In this document: in pieces, positions 10,701 through 17,838 of the stretch
Numbering within the stretch: the stretch's first letter is position 1
How the letters are laid out: every line of letters begins with the position of its first letter
Assembly: GCA_019244055.1 (NCBI GenBank)
Contig: JAFATG010000042.1
Coordinates: forward strand, 1-38,997
Direction of reading: 5' to 3'
From: Acidobacteriaceae bacterium
Lineage (GTDB): Bacteria; Acidobacteriota; Terriglobia; Bryobacterales; Bryobacteraceae
Length of the DNA stretch: 38,997 nucleotides
Program-made: the position numbers and the translations under genes
Notes under the pieces: model-generated
What the model was told of the DNA's origin: nothing
Databases searched by the model: none
What the model saw: only the letters and a program-made list of their open reading frames with translations

Positions 10701-12624
10701 TTCTCATGTCGCTATTGCGCCCCATAAGCCAGCGATTGCGCCACACACGCCCGTCCTTGCCCCGCAATCTCCGGTCCTCACCACCAAGCTGGCTCTTCGG
10801 CTAGCTCCTGTTGATGCGCAGGTAACCGTTGACGGATCTTCCGCATCGCTTCGCGATGGAATGCTTACCGTTTCACCCGGGACACACCTCATCGAGGCCC
10901 GTTCTCCTGGTTATAAGCCGTTCAGTCGATCTGTCAACATCGCTGCGCGTGATAACGCCCCTCTGGATGTCGCGCTGGTGCCGGTTCCTCTGCCTCCCGC
11001 ACTTCATATCGAAACCGATCTTCAGTCGGGATCCGTGTTGATTGATGGCAAGCGCGCGGGAGGGTTGGAAGGTGGCCAGTTCTCACAACACGCGCCGGAC
11101 GGATCACATACGTTCGCCGTTCTGGCGCCAAGTGGCGGCCGCTACTCGTTCGCATTCACACTTGGCCAGGATCCCGTTTGGAGCTTGGACGTACCCAAAT
11201 CATCGGCGTACGGAACACCTGCCTTGGCCGCACTCGCCGGCACTGGCGCTCGCATCGTCTGCGGCCGCCCGGGGCTCGCTTTTGAGTTGGACGGCGGTCG
11301 GCCGTCCCCTTGCACCGCCGCAGGCAAGAATCTTCCACCGCTCTCTAACGGGCACCACACGTTGACGCTTCTGGACGGGTCGCGCAAGGTCGCGGTTCAT
11401 ACTCTCGATTATCAAGGCACTCCCATACTGACTGCTCTCATTACCACGGGAGCGCAATTCGGCGGCTTGGCTATCCAGGGGACCGAGGACACCTTCGACG
11501 TCTCCGTCAACGGCTACACGTCCAAACGGCCCGCGAAAGAAGGCCATTGGCGCCGGCTGCTGAGGCCCGGAGATTACAGTATCGCGATCAGCAAACCTGG
11601 TTTCCAAGCCAATCCTTCCACGCTCAATATCTCTGTAGCGCCAGGTGTCGATACACTCGAACAGGTCGCTTTCACACCTGTACCGGTGCGGGCGCGCCTG
11701 CGTCTTCAATCGCAGCCCGGAACGGAGGTGAGCCTAAATGGTAAGTCCGCCGGTACGGTACCGGAAAGTGGAACCCTCGAACTTCCTCAGCTTCCTGTTG
11801 GATCCGCGGAGCTACATTTGCATCACAAAGGCTTCGCCGACGCGCAACAGACAATTACTCTCGAGAAAGGCGAGAATCAGCGCACCATCCTTTTGCAGGA
11901 ACTGAAGGCGAAGCTAACCTGGAGCCTTGATCCTCCAAACGCCCAAGCCAGTTATTCTACGCCAGGGAGCTCCGTCCGTCATTCGCTGACGGGCGATGCA
12001 ATAGAAGTTCCACCCGGAACTTACAATTTCGAAGCATCGGCGCCGGGCCGTGTGCCCGCCAGCTCTACTGTCACCGTAGCTGCGGGCGAAACGAAAAACG
12101 TCCCGCTACGGCTCGATGCAGCATCCCCCACCTTCAGAACTGTGGATGTCTGGCCTGGTTGGGAGTCGCAAAGCGGCTGGTTGGTGCGCGAGAAACCCGG
12201 CCCCATTTTCCACACCCTCCCCGAACATGCCTCGCGCGTCGCTTTCTCCACACAATGGGAGCGCCAGAAGACACTCGTGCACTGGTTTGGCGGGTCGCTC
12301 AATCTCGTGTTCCGTACCTCTGATGCCGCCCGCTCCATAAGCTTCCGGATCACGGAACACGGTATCTCCTGGAACGCAAGGGTCCACGGTGAACACCAGG
12401 AGGGCAAGATTCCCCTAAATCTCGCCAAGAACTCCGAACGTATTCAGGCCGATATCCGCCCCTCCGGAGTTGCGCTCACGATAAATGGCACTGCCCTGGC
12501 GGCCATTGGTCCCAATCTCTATTCGGAATCCAACCCTGTTCAGTTCGGGTTTATCATCGAACAGGATCAGGTAGTCCGGTTGACCGGCATTCGCATTGCA
12601 ACGCAAACAGCGGCTCCGAATTAG
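7777..12624 (+). CDS. Giant transmembrane Ser/Thr kinase with TPR-like region and PEGA repeats
   Basis: Predicted 1615-residue Hanks-type kinase. Kinase domain residues 12-275: glycine loop LGTGGMGIV (19-27), Lys42, HRDIKPSNI with Asp139, DFG at 157-159, then YMAPEQ, so it should be active. Residues about 280-880 are a long Ala/Glu/Leu-rich helical array resembling degenerate TPRs. One membrane span lies near 949-971, after a Pro/Ser-rich linker, and is followed by an IAPHxP-type repeat. The extracytoplasmic part (1005-1460) carries several PEGA-like beta domains (VTVDGSSASL, VLIDGKRAGG, VSLNGKSAGT), then an unrecognised 150-residue beta-rich end. TTG 7777 is only 2 bases from AGGGGAG, so GTG 7786 may be the true start. 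Convergent with the FHA-TM gene; it is the obvious candidate to phosphorylate ligands of the FHA proteins. Confidence 0.93.
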   Translation: MPSVSSKKVKNRYQLKERLGTGGMGIVYRARDVVINADVALKTLTDITDPVALRMFREECDKLAKIVHPNVVEIRDVGEIEEGGARKPYLVMPFLRGKTLDSLIVDSPGGLPLERALEILIQASRGLQATHEAGLIHRDIKPSNIFVLEDDSVKLIDFGVAHYAEGLLTATRKGTLMYMAPEQVMMRGTSPLSDIFSLGVVGYETLTGRRPFKARTEKELIDGIVHRNPPPASRFNSQLNSAVDQTLQKALAKLPEHRFRSAREFGDTLRKAALNQPIGIFDPARIDARIEQARGAIARGDLELAGDILNQLELQGWLDERISEVKQSFERLRDQRTLSSLLASARLRIEAQEYTLAAKKVEEALRLDPQNAEAEALRQEIDHYRAECDVAERLATARRFAGNREFCDAKEAVEQALEIWPNEPAALELRSSIQRGEQEYSAVLSEKQRAVRRAEQAMNDCDPARAWEAIQHALDLDRQAPEPGNATSDLLNLSNRILAASQDAQRSLERARELCRVGELNGALTCCDEALARLPEHADLRALKLDIQEAQQEHVAHLIAATEREIEAQPNLDRRIDLLKAASERFPQVEHFASSYRAACEKRDFAESLAIKARTAEREHCLADALEEWNRVRSVHPDYPGLDAEIGRLRQSKKLQADYEGHEDLLCQIRTAIAACEFAGALHLIQAAAPGFEGDSELAELRAAADDGIECERRTGHLLESAAQLAKDGCYDEALSNLDEACAQNVRAREIAAARHHVLVEQARSLFDTDWRGAEALLKRALELAPGRDTVYKLLEMVEDRSRRERITEATDRIRQLETTHDFDGALRAAEQALAENPGDPELAQTAARLRQRGDRLQQAGQPSPTPDTSPGRVFLHAAWEKASAMAHRSWGNSGAARQRLMASSPTRDESTGGGIAFAEKTTSNAGTPSTPHPEIRPSFFGLARPPRIKGVLLAFIGGTVGLAILLALMLPRRNSHVAIAPHKPAIAPHTPVLAPQSPVLTTKLALRLAPVDAQVTVDGSSASLRDGMLTVSPGTHLIEARSPGYKPFSRSVNIAARDNAPLDVALVPVPLPPALHIETDLQSGSVLIDGKRAGGLEGGQFSQHAPDGSHTFAVLAPSGGRYSFAFTLGQDPVWSLDVPKSSAYGTPALAALAGTGARIVCGRPGLAFELDGGRPSPCTAAGKNLPPLSNGHHTLTLLDGSRKVAVHTLDYQGTPILTALITTGAQFGGLAIQGTEDTFDVSVNGYTSKRPAKEGHWRRLLRPGDYSIAISKPGFQANPSTLNISVAPGVDTLEQVAFTPVPVRARLRLQSQPGTEVSLNGKSAGTVPESGTLELPQLPVGSAELHLHHKGFADAQQTITLEKGENQRTILLQELKAKLTWSLDPPNAQASYSTPGSSVRHSLTGDAIEVPPGTYNFEASAPGRVPASSTVTVAAGETKNVPLRLDAASPTFRTVDVWPGWESQSGWLVREKPGPIFHTLPEHASRVAFSTQWERQKTLVHWFGGSLNLVFRTSDAARSISFRITEHGISWNARVHGEHQEGKIPLNLAKNSERIQADIRPSGVALTINGTALAAIGPNLYSESNPVQFGFIIEQDQVVRLTGIRIATQTAAPN

Positions 12625-12636
12625 CACCCGGTCGGG

Positions 12637-13092
12637 TCAGCGCGTAAAGTAATAGATGATCAATCCGAAGCTTGCAATCGCCGCCGCGATCACAATCAGT
12701 TCCCAAAAAGTGAATAATTCGCTCAATCGGAAGACGCCTTTTCTGGGCAAAACCGCAAGGTGCCGGCGCTGGTGGGCTGGCGCCGTGGCAAGCCGCGTTC
12801 CCAGTTGGATCTCATACCCGGGGACGGAGATTACATCGCCTTCACTGAGCTTTTGCGGTTTCATTTGCGCCACGGGCTTGCCGTTTACAATTGTGCCGTT
12901 GCTGCTCAAGTCTTGGACGCAGATTTCGCCATGGCGAGAAAAAAGAGCAAAGTGCTCACGCGAGATCTCCGAACCAGTGAGATTAACAGGACTGAACATA
13001 GTACGGCCAAAAACCAACCGTTCAGCCAAATCGCAGGTAATTGTGTAAGAGTTAGGATCGTTTTCTTTTCGAATGATCAGGTCTATTCGCAC
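12637..13092 (-). CDS. FHA domain protein with a single C-terminal membrane span (SctD-like stub)
   Basis: Predicted 151 residues. FHA domain about 1-100 with the phosphothreonine-binding signature: FGR (28-30 area), SREHF, and DLSSNGTIVNG. A basic linker (HQRRHLAVLPRK) leads to one membrane helix near 125-147 (FWELIVIAAAIASFGLIIYYF) and only a few residues beyond. The canonical T3SS ring protein SctD has a cytoplasmic FHA-like fold, one span and large periplasmic domains; this protein has the first two parts only. It is the last gene of the T3SS cluster. Start GTG at 13092 with a poor ribosome site. A role as a reduced SctD is inference; a generic membrane-tethered FHA adaptor is the alternative. 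Confidence 0.85.
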   Translation of the reverse strand: MRIDLIIRKENDPNSYTITCDLAERLVFGRTMFSPVNLTGSEISREHFALFSRHGEICVQDLSSNGTIVNGKPVAQMKPQKLSEGDVISVPGYEIQLGTRLATAPAHQRRHLAVLPRKGVFRLSELFTFWELIVIAAAIASFGLIIYYFTR

Positions 13093-13188
13093 CTACACCG
13101 ACTCGCCATAAATCAGAATAGAGCAGGAGTCTCGCAGAAAGACCCGAAGTCATCAATGGTAAAGGCGACTGGTTGTTGCGAGTGAATA

Positions 13189-13536
13189 CTAGTTGGCCAC
13201 CGACATGAGGCCCTGCAATAGGGCAGAGCGCATCATCGGATCGCTCCGCAGCCAGGCGGCCACGTGTTCGCGATCTGCTGTACACATGCCGCCAAACTCT
13301 CTTTCCATCATCTCCTGAACGGCTCGATCAATCGCGGCATTGGCCTTGACGGGATCAGTCAGATCGTGCTTGCTAATTCCCTGAACAGCGGCAGCGAGCG
13401 CCTGCGCGTTGGACGTAGCAACGTTCGGCTGACTCTTAGAAGCTAGCGTCTCGTAAAACGCCTTCCCGGTCTTCGACGGGGTTGTCGCAGAGTCTATTTG
13501 TCGCTGAAAATCTGGGGAATCGGGATTGATTTTCAT
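13189..13536 (-). CDS. Hypothetical protein of T3SS cluster (115 aa)
   Basis: Not recognised. 115 residues, no signal peptide or membrane span. The N-terminal half is polar and Ser/Thr/Ala/Gln-rich, as in secreted substrates. The C-terminal half looks helical, with AIDRAVQEMMEREFGGM and AAWLRSDPMMRSALLQ. The start codon overlaps the stop of the upstream TPR gene by 4 bases (ATGA), so translation is probably coupled. Pairing of a TPR protein and a small helical protein is what chaperone-substrate pairs look like in T3SS loci. That reading is inference. Confidence 0.6.
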   Translation of the reverse strand: MKINPDSPDFQRQIDSATTPSKTGKAFYETLASKSQPNVATSNAQALAAAVQGISKHDLTDPVKANAAIDRAVQEMMEREFGGMCTADREHVAAWLRSDPMMRSALLQGLMSVAN

Positions 13537-13988
13537 AGTTGCCGGTGCTGTCCTGTTAGTTCACGGGTTGGCAGAAATTCCAATAATCTCAGCAACTGTT
13601 GAGCCAGTCGCCCGTAGGGGCCCTTCGGGTCTATTTCGCACGCGCGCCGGAGACTTACGCGAGCCCCGGAAAACTCAGCTTGAAAGATTTGAGATTCGCC
13701 AAGCAGCGCATAAGCGTACGCATTGCACGGGTTCAACTTCAAAGCTTGACGGTAGTGGCCGATAGCAGCTTCGAACCGTCCTTCCGAAAAATAGGTAGAC
13801 CCAAGGCCGATCTCAGCGTGCGGTTCCGTTGGACAGAGAGCGCGAATGGCGGAGAAAATATCACGCGCCTCTTTGAATCGACCCGTGTCCCGGTGAGTCA
13901 TTGCGGCTTTCATAAGAGTGGCCAAATCCTCTTTGACCGGAGCGCGTGGTGCAGCGGCGCTCGTGAGTCTGGATGCAGCGGACGTCAT
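13533..13988 (-). CDS. TPR protein, possible T3SS class II chaperone-like
   Basis: Predicted 151 residues. After about 25 polar residues come roughly three tetratricopeptide repeats between residues 30 and 135: GRFKEARDIFSAI, GRFEAAIGHYRQALKLNP and AEFSGARVSLRRACEIDP. Size and repeat number resemble the SycD/LcrH class of T3SS chaperones. It sits 20 bases after the needle-like gene and overlaps the following small gene by 4 bases. No secretion or membrane segment. TPR assignment is firm; chaperone role rests on position and size. Confidence 0.75.
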   Translation of the reverse strand: MTSAASRLTSAAAPRAPVKEDLATLMKAAMTHRDTGRFKEARDIFSAIRALCPTEPHAEIGLGSTYFSEGRFEAAIGHYRQALKLNPCNAYAYALLGESQIFQAEFSGARVSLRRACEIDPKGPYGRLAQQLLRLLEFLPTRELTGQHRQL

Positions 13989-14008
13989 GAGCCTTATTGC
14001 TATCTTCT

Positions 14009-14341
14009 TTAGTGAGCGATGTTGCGAAGCGAATCCATCGCAGCATCGTGTTTTGCTTTTAGCACGGACGAAACTGCTTCGTAAGCGCGGGATTCTGCTT
14101 GAATCCGTTGTTGCAAGCGCAAATATTGCACGGGATCGGATCCCATAGCGCCTACGCCCATGCCACGTAGCATGTCCGCGAAAATCCCGCCGGCGCCGGG
14201 AAGAAAGACATTACTCGCGATGCCCGCGACTTTGCCTAGAGCACCCACGAACCTGTTCGGCTGCTTCGACTGAGAATCCGGCGGAGGAATCTGCATGCTA
14301 TCGCTTAGGTTAATTTGATCAATCGCGCTTGTTGTTGCCAT
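14009..14341 (-). CDS. Small T3SS protein with needle-like C-terminal helix (110 aa)
   Basis: Predicted 110 residues. Polar N-terminus (1-35), a Gly/Ala-rich hydrophobic middle (36-66, FLPGAGGIFADML), then a long helix starting SDPVQYLRLQQ and ending KHDAAMDSLRNIAH. The C-terminal helix follows the pattern of SctF needle subunits recalled from MxiH/PrgI (Asn/Asp-Pro start, central Gln, Val-x-Lys, Asp, then a hydrophobic end). Its last 35 residues also resemble the product of 17157-17351, with about ten identities. It lies 6 bases after sctV. Candidate needle or needle-like filament subunit; the N-terminal half has no match that I recognise. Confidence 0.6.
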   Translation of the reverse strand: MATTSAIDQINLSDSMQIPPPDSQSKQPNRFVGALGKVAGIASNVFLPGAGGIFADMLRGMGVGAMGSDPVQYLRLQQRIQAESRAYEAVSSVLKAKHDAAMDSLRNIAH

Positions 14342-14347
14342 ATCCAG

Positions 14348-16537
14348 TTATCGTGCCGGTGGAGAAAGTGTTGCTAGGCCTGTTTGTGCAGCGTTCCACG
14401 GTGCAGCTTGGCCGATTTGAGCCGCAGCAGCCTCACCGATGTTGCCGAGCAGTTGCACGTTCATTTCGGGCGCCAACTCTTCATAGCTGAGTACCTGCAC
14501 ATCGGGGAAGTCGCGAGAGAGCACACGTTTCACGAAACGCCGAATTTCTTTGTCCGTTACGACAGCCGGGCGCTGGGCAGTTGGTGGCAGCTTGCAAAAT
14601 TCCGTTTGGGCAGCCTTTACAACAAGATCGATGCTGTCCGGGTCCATCGATATGTATGAGCCATTGGCGTTCTGGCGGATGCAATTGCGGAACAAATCCT
14701 CTAAGCTCTGATCGAGTTGGTAAAGAAAGAGCAGCGGCTTGCCATCGGTGAGAGTGAAGCAAATCTTGCGCCGCAGAACGACGCGCACCCGCTCCGCCAG
14801 TTGGTTGGAGTCGCGCGTGGCCTGGCCATGCTCCCCGAGGCATTGAAGGATCGCCTTCATGTCACGTATAGACACTTCGGATTCGGCCAAAAGCTTGAGA
14901 ACCTCGGTCAGTTGCTGGAGAGAAATCGGTTTCGGCACCACTTCGTCCACCAGCGCGGGATAGTGTTTCTTTATCGCGGCGAGCGTCCACTGCACCTCTT
15001 GCAAGCCAATGAACTCGTGGGCGTGACTACGGAGGAAACTGGCAAAGTGAAGAGTGAGAACCTCGTGCGTATCCCAAACCTGAAAACCAGCGGCTTGCGT
15101 CTTTGCGCGCTCGTCGCGCGGAATCCAGCAAGCAGGCTTGCCCGTTGCCGGATTGGTGGTTTCTTCACCACTGATGCCGCAGGCTCGCAGTTTTTCAACA
15201 TCGCTGTTCACCAGAACGCTATCCGTCCGCACCCGGCCTCTAGCTACTGGGACTTCGTTCAGCCAGATAACGAAATTTTGATCTGCGGCGCGTGGCTGAT
15301 TCGCGGCAATTTGAATCGGCGGAAAGATAATGCCCAATTGGACGTATAGCGTGTTCCTTAGTTCGGTGAGTCTTCGATAAAAAGCTTGACCGGTAGGAGT
15401 TTGAAGATCGACGTAAGGCGCAAGATCGTGTCCGACCTGAATGAATATGGGCAGCGTAATGGTGATTTGGGGCTCTGCGCCGAGCGCAGCGGGCGTCTCG
15501 CGTTCTCTCGTCTCCGCTTTTTTCGCGGCGCGGAAAAGACCATAGGATATAAGGCCGGTGACCGCGGAGAGGATGAGGAACGGAATCGTTGGGAGGCCCG
15601 GGATCAACGCCATGACGAAGAGCACGGCAGAGGCGACGCCGATAGCTTTCGGTTGGCTCAATATTTGTGCGGCGATATCCTGGCCGAGATTGGTCTCACC
15701 ATCTTCGGAAGCGACGCGCGTGACAACCATGCCCGCGGAAATAGAAATCAGAAGCGCGGGAATCTGGGCAACTAAGCCGCTGCCAATCGTGAGGATGGAG
15801 TAAGTTTCAAGCGCATCGGTAGCGGACATACCGTTCATGCCGATGCCGATAATCAACCCTCCGGCGATATTGATAGCAGTGATGATGATGCCTGCAATCG
15901 CATCGCCTTTGACAAACTTCATGGCGCCATCCATAGCGCCATAGAATTGTGATTCGCGAGCCAAAGCATACCGGCGCCGGCGGCCCTCTTGGGAATCTAT
16001 GAGCCCGGAGCGCATATCGGCGTCTATACTCATTTGTTTGCCGGGCAGTGCATCGAGGGTGAAGCGCGCTGCCACTTCCGCCACTCGTTCAGATCCCTTC
16101 GTGATGACGATGAATTGAACCAACGTAATGATCAGAAAAATGACAGCACCCACGACAAAGTTGCCACCCACGACAAACCTGCCGAATGACCGGATGACTT
16201 CGCCGGCATCGGCGTGCAACAGGATGAGACGAGTAGCGGAAATATCTAGCGAGAGCCGGTAAAGAGTGGTGATGAGAAGTAAGGTGGGGAACGACGCAAT
16301 GCTAACGGCGTTGGAGATATAGATGGAGAGCATCAACACCGTAACCGCGATGGTGATGTTGACCGTGAGAAAAATGTCCAGCAGAAAGGTCGGCAGAGGC
16401 ACAATCATCAGGCCGACCATAAGCGCGACGCACGAGACTAAAATGAGGTCGCTGGCACGCGTGAGTGTCGCATTCAAGTTGCTCGAGAGAAGCGCTTTTT
16501 TGATCTGTTGAAATCGCGCTACTGTATCGGCAGCCAT
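14348..16537 (-). CDS. sctV: T3SS export gate protein SctV (FlhA/LcrD family)
   Basis: Major export gate component, forming the nonameric ring that accepts substrates below the membrane channel. 729 residues, normal for FlhA/SctV. N-terminal part (about 25-340) has eight hydrophobic segments plus the family loop: SFPTLLLITTLYRLSLDIS, RFTLDALPGKQMSID and GAMDGAMKFVKGDAIAGI. The cytoplasmic part (about 360-729) includes RDMKAILQCLGEHGQ, typical of the SctV C domain. It is placed after sctU and the small genes rather than beside sctU as in many systems. A 160-base gap with a strong hairpin precedes it, so its expression may be separately tuned. Start ATG 16537; ribosome site weak. Confidence 0.96.
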   Translation of the reverse strand: MAADTVARFQQIKKALLSSNLNATLTRASDLILVSCVALMVGLMIVPLPTFLLDIFLTVNITIAVTVLMLSIYISNAVSIASFPTLLLITTLYRLSLDISATRLILLHADAGEVIRSFGRFVVGGNFVVGAVIFLIITLVQFIVITKGSERVAEVAARFTLDALPGKQMSIDADMRSGLIDSQEGRRRRYALARESQFYGAMDGAMKFVKGDAIAGIIITAINIAGGLIIGIGMNGMSATDALETYSILTIGSGLVAQIPALLISISAGMVVTRVASEDGETNLGQDIAAQILSQPKAIGVASAVLFVMALIPGLPTIPFLILSAVTGLISYGLFRAAKKAETRERETPAALGAEPQITITLPIFIQVGHDLAPYVDLQTPTGQAFYRRLTELRNTLYVQLGIIFPPIQIAANQPRAADQNFVIWLNEVPVARGRVRTDSVLVNSDVEKLRACGISGEETTNPATGKPACWIPRDERAKTQAAGFQVWDTHEVLTLHFASFLRSHAHEFIGLQEVQWTLAAIKKHYPALVDEVVPKPISLQQLTEVLKLLAESEVSIRDMKAILQCLGEHGQATRDSNQLAERVRVVLRRKICFTLTDGKPLLFLYQLDQSLEDLFRNCIRQNANGSYISMDPDSIDLVVKAAQTEFCKLPPTAQRPAVVTDKEIRRFVKRVLSRDFPDVQVLSYEELAPEMNVQLLGNIGEAAAAQIGQAAPWNAAQTGLATLSPPAR

Positions 16538-16630
16538 GGTTGTACAGCCATCTGTCTAAAGTATCCGCCATGCCCGGGGCTCATCTGCTATGGCACAACA
16601 GAGTTGGCTTGAGCAACGCCGGGAATTGGG

Positions 16631-16681
16631 GTTGCGCTTGTTCACCGGGCGCAGCGGGTTACCGCCTGGAACAAGCGCAAC
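16631..16681 (-). promoter_or_regulatory. Long perfect inverted repeat before sctV
   Basis: GTTGCGCTTGTTC at 16631-16643 is perfectly complementary to GAACAAGCGCAAC at 16669-16681, a 13-bp stem with a 25-base loop that can itself pair GGCG with CGCC. It lies in the only sizeable gap between the harpin-like gene and sctV. No U-tract follows on the transcribed strand, so it is not a simple intrinsic terminator. It could be an mRNA processing or partial-attenuation element setting a high ratio of secreted protein to export gate. Confidence 0.6.
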
Positions 16682-16697
16682 ATTCGTTTATCCTGAA

Positions 16698-17126
16698 TCA
16701 CGCGGATGGGCCCAGTAGTTGGATCAATACATTCATTTCCTGCCCGAGCAGTTGGTTATTGTTTGGATCCTGGCCGTTCTGCAGGCGGTTCGTGACGTCC
16801 CGTTCCAAGATGTTGTCGAGCTTCGATTCCGCCTTGTTGAGGCCGCCGTTGTTAGTAGGGCCGGCATTGTTAGTAGGGCGGGAGTCGTTTGCGGAGGTGT
16901 CGCTATTGGTTCTTTGGCTGGAATCGTTTTCACTGCTGTTCGACTGATTTAACAGTTCGGTTAGGAGTTGCATTTCTTGCTGCACGTTCCCGCCGTTCAC
17001 ACTCTGACCTCCTTGCATATCTTGTCCGATATTCTGCATTAGCGCGTTTTCCAGATTCGAAACGACACTGTCCGGACTGAGGCTCGTAACGGACATGGGA
17101 TTCGAGATCGTCGCAGTGGGGCTCAT
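16698..17126 (-). CDS. Harpin-like Asn/Gln/Ser-rich small protein, candidate T3SS substrate
   Basis: Predicted 142 residues with strongly biased composition: about 23 Asn and 14 Gln, many Ser and Gly, and no Cys, Trp, Tyr, Phe or His. The heat-stable harpins of plant-pathogen T3SS (HrpZ, HopAK-like) share this Gly/Asn/Gln-rich, Cys-free character, but no sequence homology is claimed. Two matching amphipathic blocks are visible: QEMQLLTELLNQS (residues 50-62) and QEMNVLIQLLGPS (129-141), separated by a low-complexity spacer with PTNNAG/PTNNGG repeats. The ribosome site AAGGAAGGAAG just upstream is strong. It sits between a needle-like gene and sctV. Secreted substrate or translocator is inference. 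Confidence 0.65.
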   Translation of the reverse strand: MSPTATISNPMSVTSLSPDSVVSNLENALMQNIGQDMQGGQSVNGGNVQQEMQLLTELLNQSNSSENDSSQRTNSDTSANDSRPTNNAGPTNNGGLNKAESKLDNILERDVTNRLQNGQDPNNNQLLGQEMNVLIQLLGPSA

Positions 17127-17156
17127 ATTCGATCTTCCTTCCTTCTCTGAGACTGC

Positions 17157-17351
17157 CTAGGATGCAATGGCCCGGATAATGGCCATCATCGTGTCGTGTC
17201 GAGATTGCATCATCGCCGACTGGGTTTCGAGCTGCTCTTGCTGCGCATACGCCTGCTCCTGCTCCCCCAATGCCTGTTGCTCCGAGGTTGCAAACGAAGT
17301 TTGCTGCGCGGAAAACGAATCAGTGTTGGTCACGCTGGGTGTCGCTGCCAT
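17157..17351 (-). CDS. Small needle-like T3SS protein (64 aa)
   Basis: Start chosen at ATG 17351 (MAATPSV), because GGAGAG lies about six bases upstream; a longer in-frame extension to 17402 has no such site. The 64 residues are Ser/Thr/Gln-rich and mostly one helix, very poor in hydrophobics except at the C-terminal end, SRHDTMMAIIRAIAS. That end matches KHDAAMDSLRNIAH of the 110-residue protein encoded after sctV (H-D, M, I/L-R, I-A in register). Size and hydrophobic C-terminus fit a T3SS needle subunit (SctF, usually 70-85 residues). Assignment is tentative; a rod-like or filament protein is also possible. Confidence 0.6.
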   Translation of the reverse strand: MAATPSVTNTDSFSAQQTSFATSEQQALGEQEQAYAQQEQLETQSAMMQSRHDTMMAIIRAIAS

Positions 17352-17407
17352 TGGTACTCTCCGTTTCTTTCGCTGAGATTGGATCCTTTCTTTGCGATCC
17401 ACCCAAG

Positions 17408-17833
17408 TTATCGGGCAAGTTCTCGCGAAGTTGCGTCAGCCAATAAATTAGACGAAAATTCTTCGGCGTTGGCGATTCGCATGGTGAGTCGCGCCACATG
17501 GGTTTTGGCTCTCAATTGGTTCATTAATTCCAGGTCCTGGCGCGCCTCCAGAAACCGATTCAGCAGGATATTTGCTTCGCAGCGGCAGGCGAGCGCCTCC
17601 ACTTCATCGGGCGAAAACGCCAGGGTGCGATTTGCGTACTCGATAGCATTCTCCGCTGACCCTAGCTTCAAGCTCAGCGCGGCTAGTGCTTCCAGGCAAT
17701 ATACGTTGCGCGGATCAATGGCGAGAAGCCCTTCGAAGATAATGGCGGCATCCAAATGCTTACCTTGCAGATGTAGTTGATAAGCCCGCTCCGCGACGAG
17801 GTGGATTTCTGCATTGGTCCAGGATGCGGACAC
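17408..17833 (-). CDS. TPR protein, SycD/LcrH-type T3SS chaperone-like
   Basis: Start chosen at GTG 17833, six bases after the stop of the upstream gene; the longer frame to 17986 overlaps that gene and its Arg/Ala-rich extension looks non-coding. The 141 residues contain about three TPRs: AYQLHLQGKHLDAAIIFEGL, then SLKLGSAENAIEYANRTLAF and ANILLNRFLEARQDLEL. Layout and length match the class II chaperones SycD/LcrH/SicA, which hold hydrophobic translocators or needle subunits before export. The needle-like and harpin-like genes follow directly, so these are the likely clients. TPR fold is clear; partner is inferred. Confidence 0.75.
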   Translation of the reverse strand: MSASWTNAEIHLVAERAYQLHLQGKHLDAAIIFEGLLAIDPRNVYCLEALAALSLKLGSAENAIEYANRTLAFSPDEVEALACRCEANILLNRFLEARQDLELMNQLRAKTHVARLTMRIANAEEFSSNLLADATSRELAR

Positions 17834-17838
17834 AGCTC

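Noticed and set aside
14717-15349. 210-codon open frame on the plus strand opposite sctV
   Set aside because: Fully inside the sctV coding region, no family similarity, no ribosome site; a shadow of the conserved gene.
17352-17402. 17-residue N-terminal extension of the small needle-like protein
   Set aside because: Arg/Lys-rich leader without ribosome site; GGAGAG favours the internal ATG at 17351.
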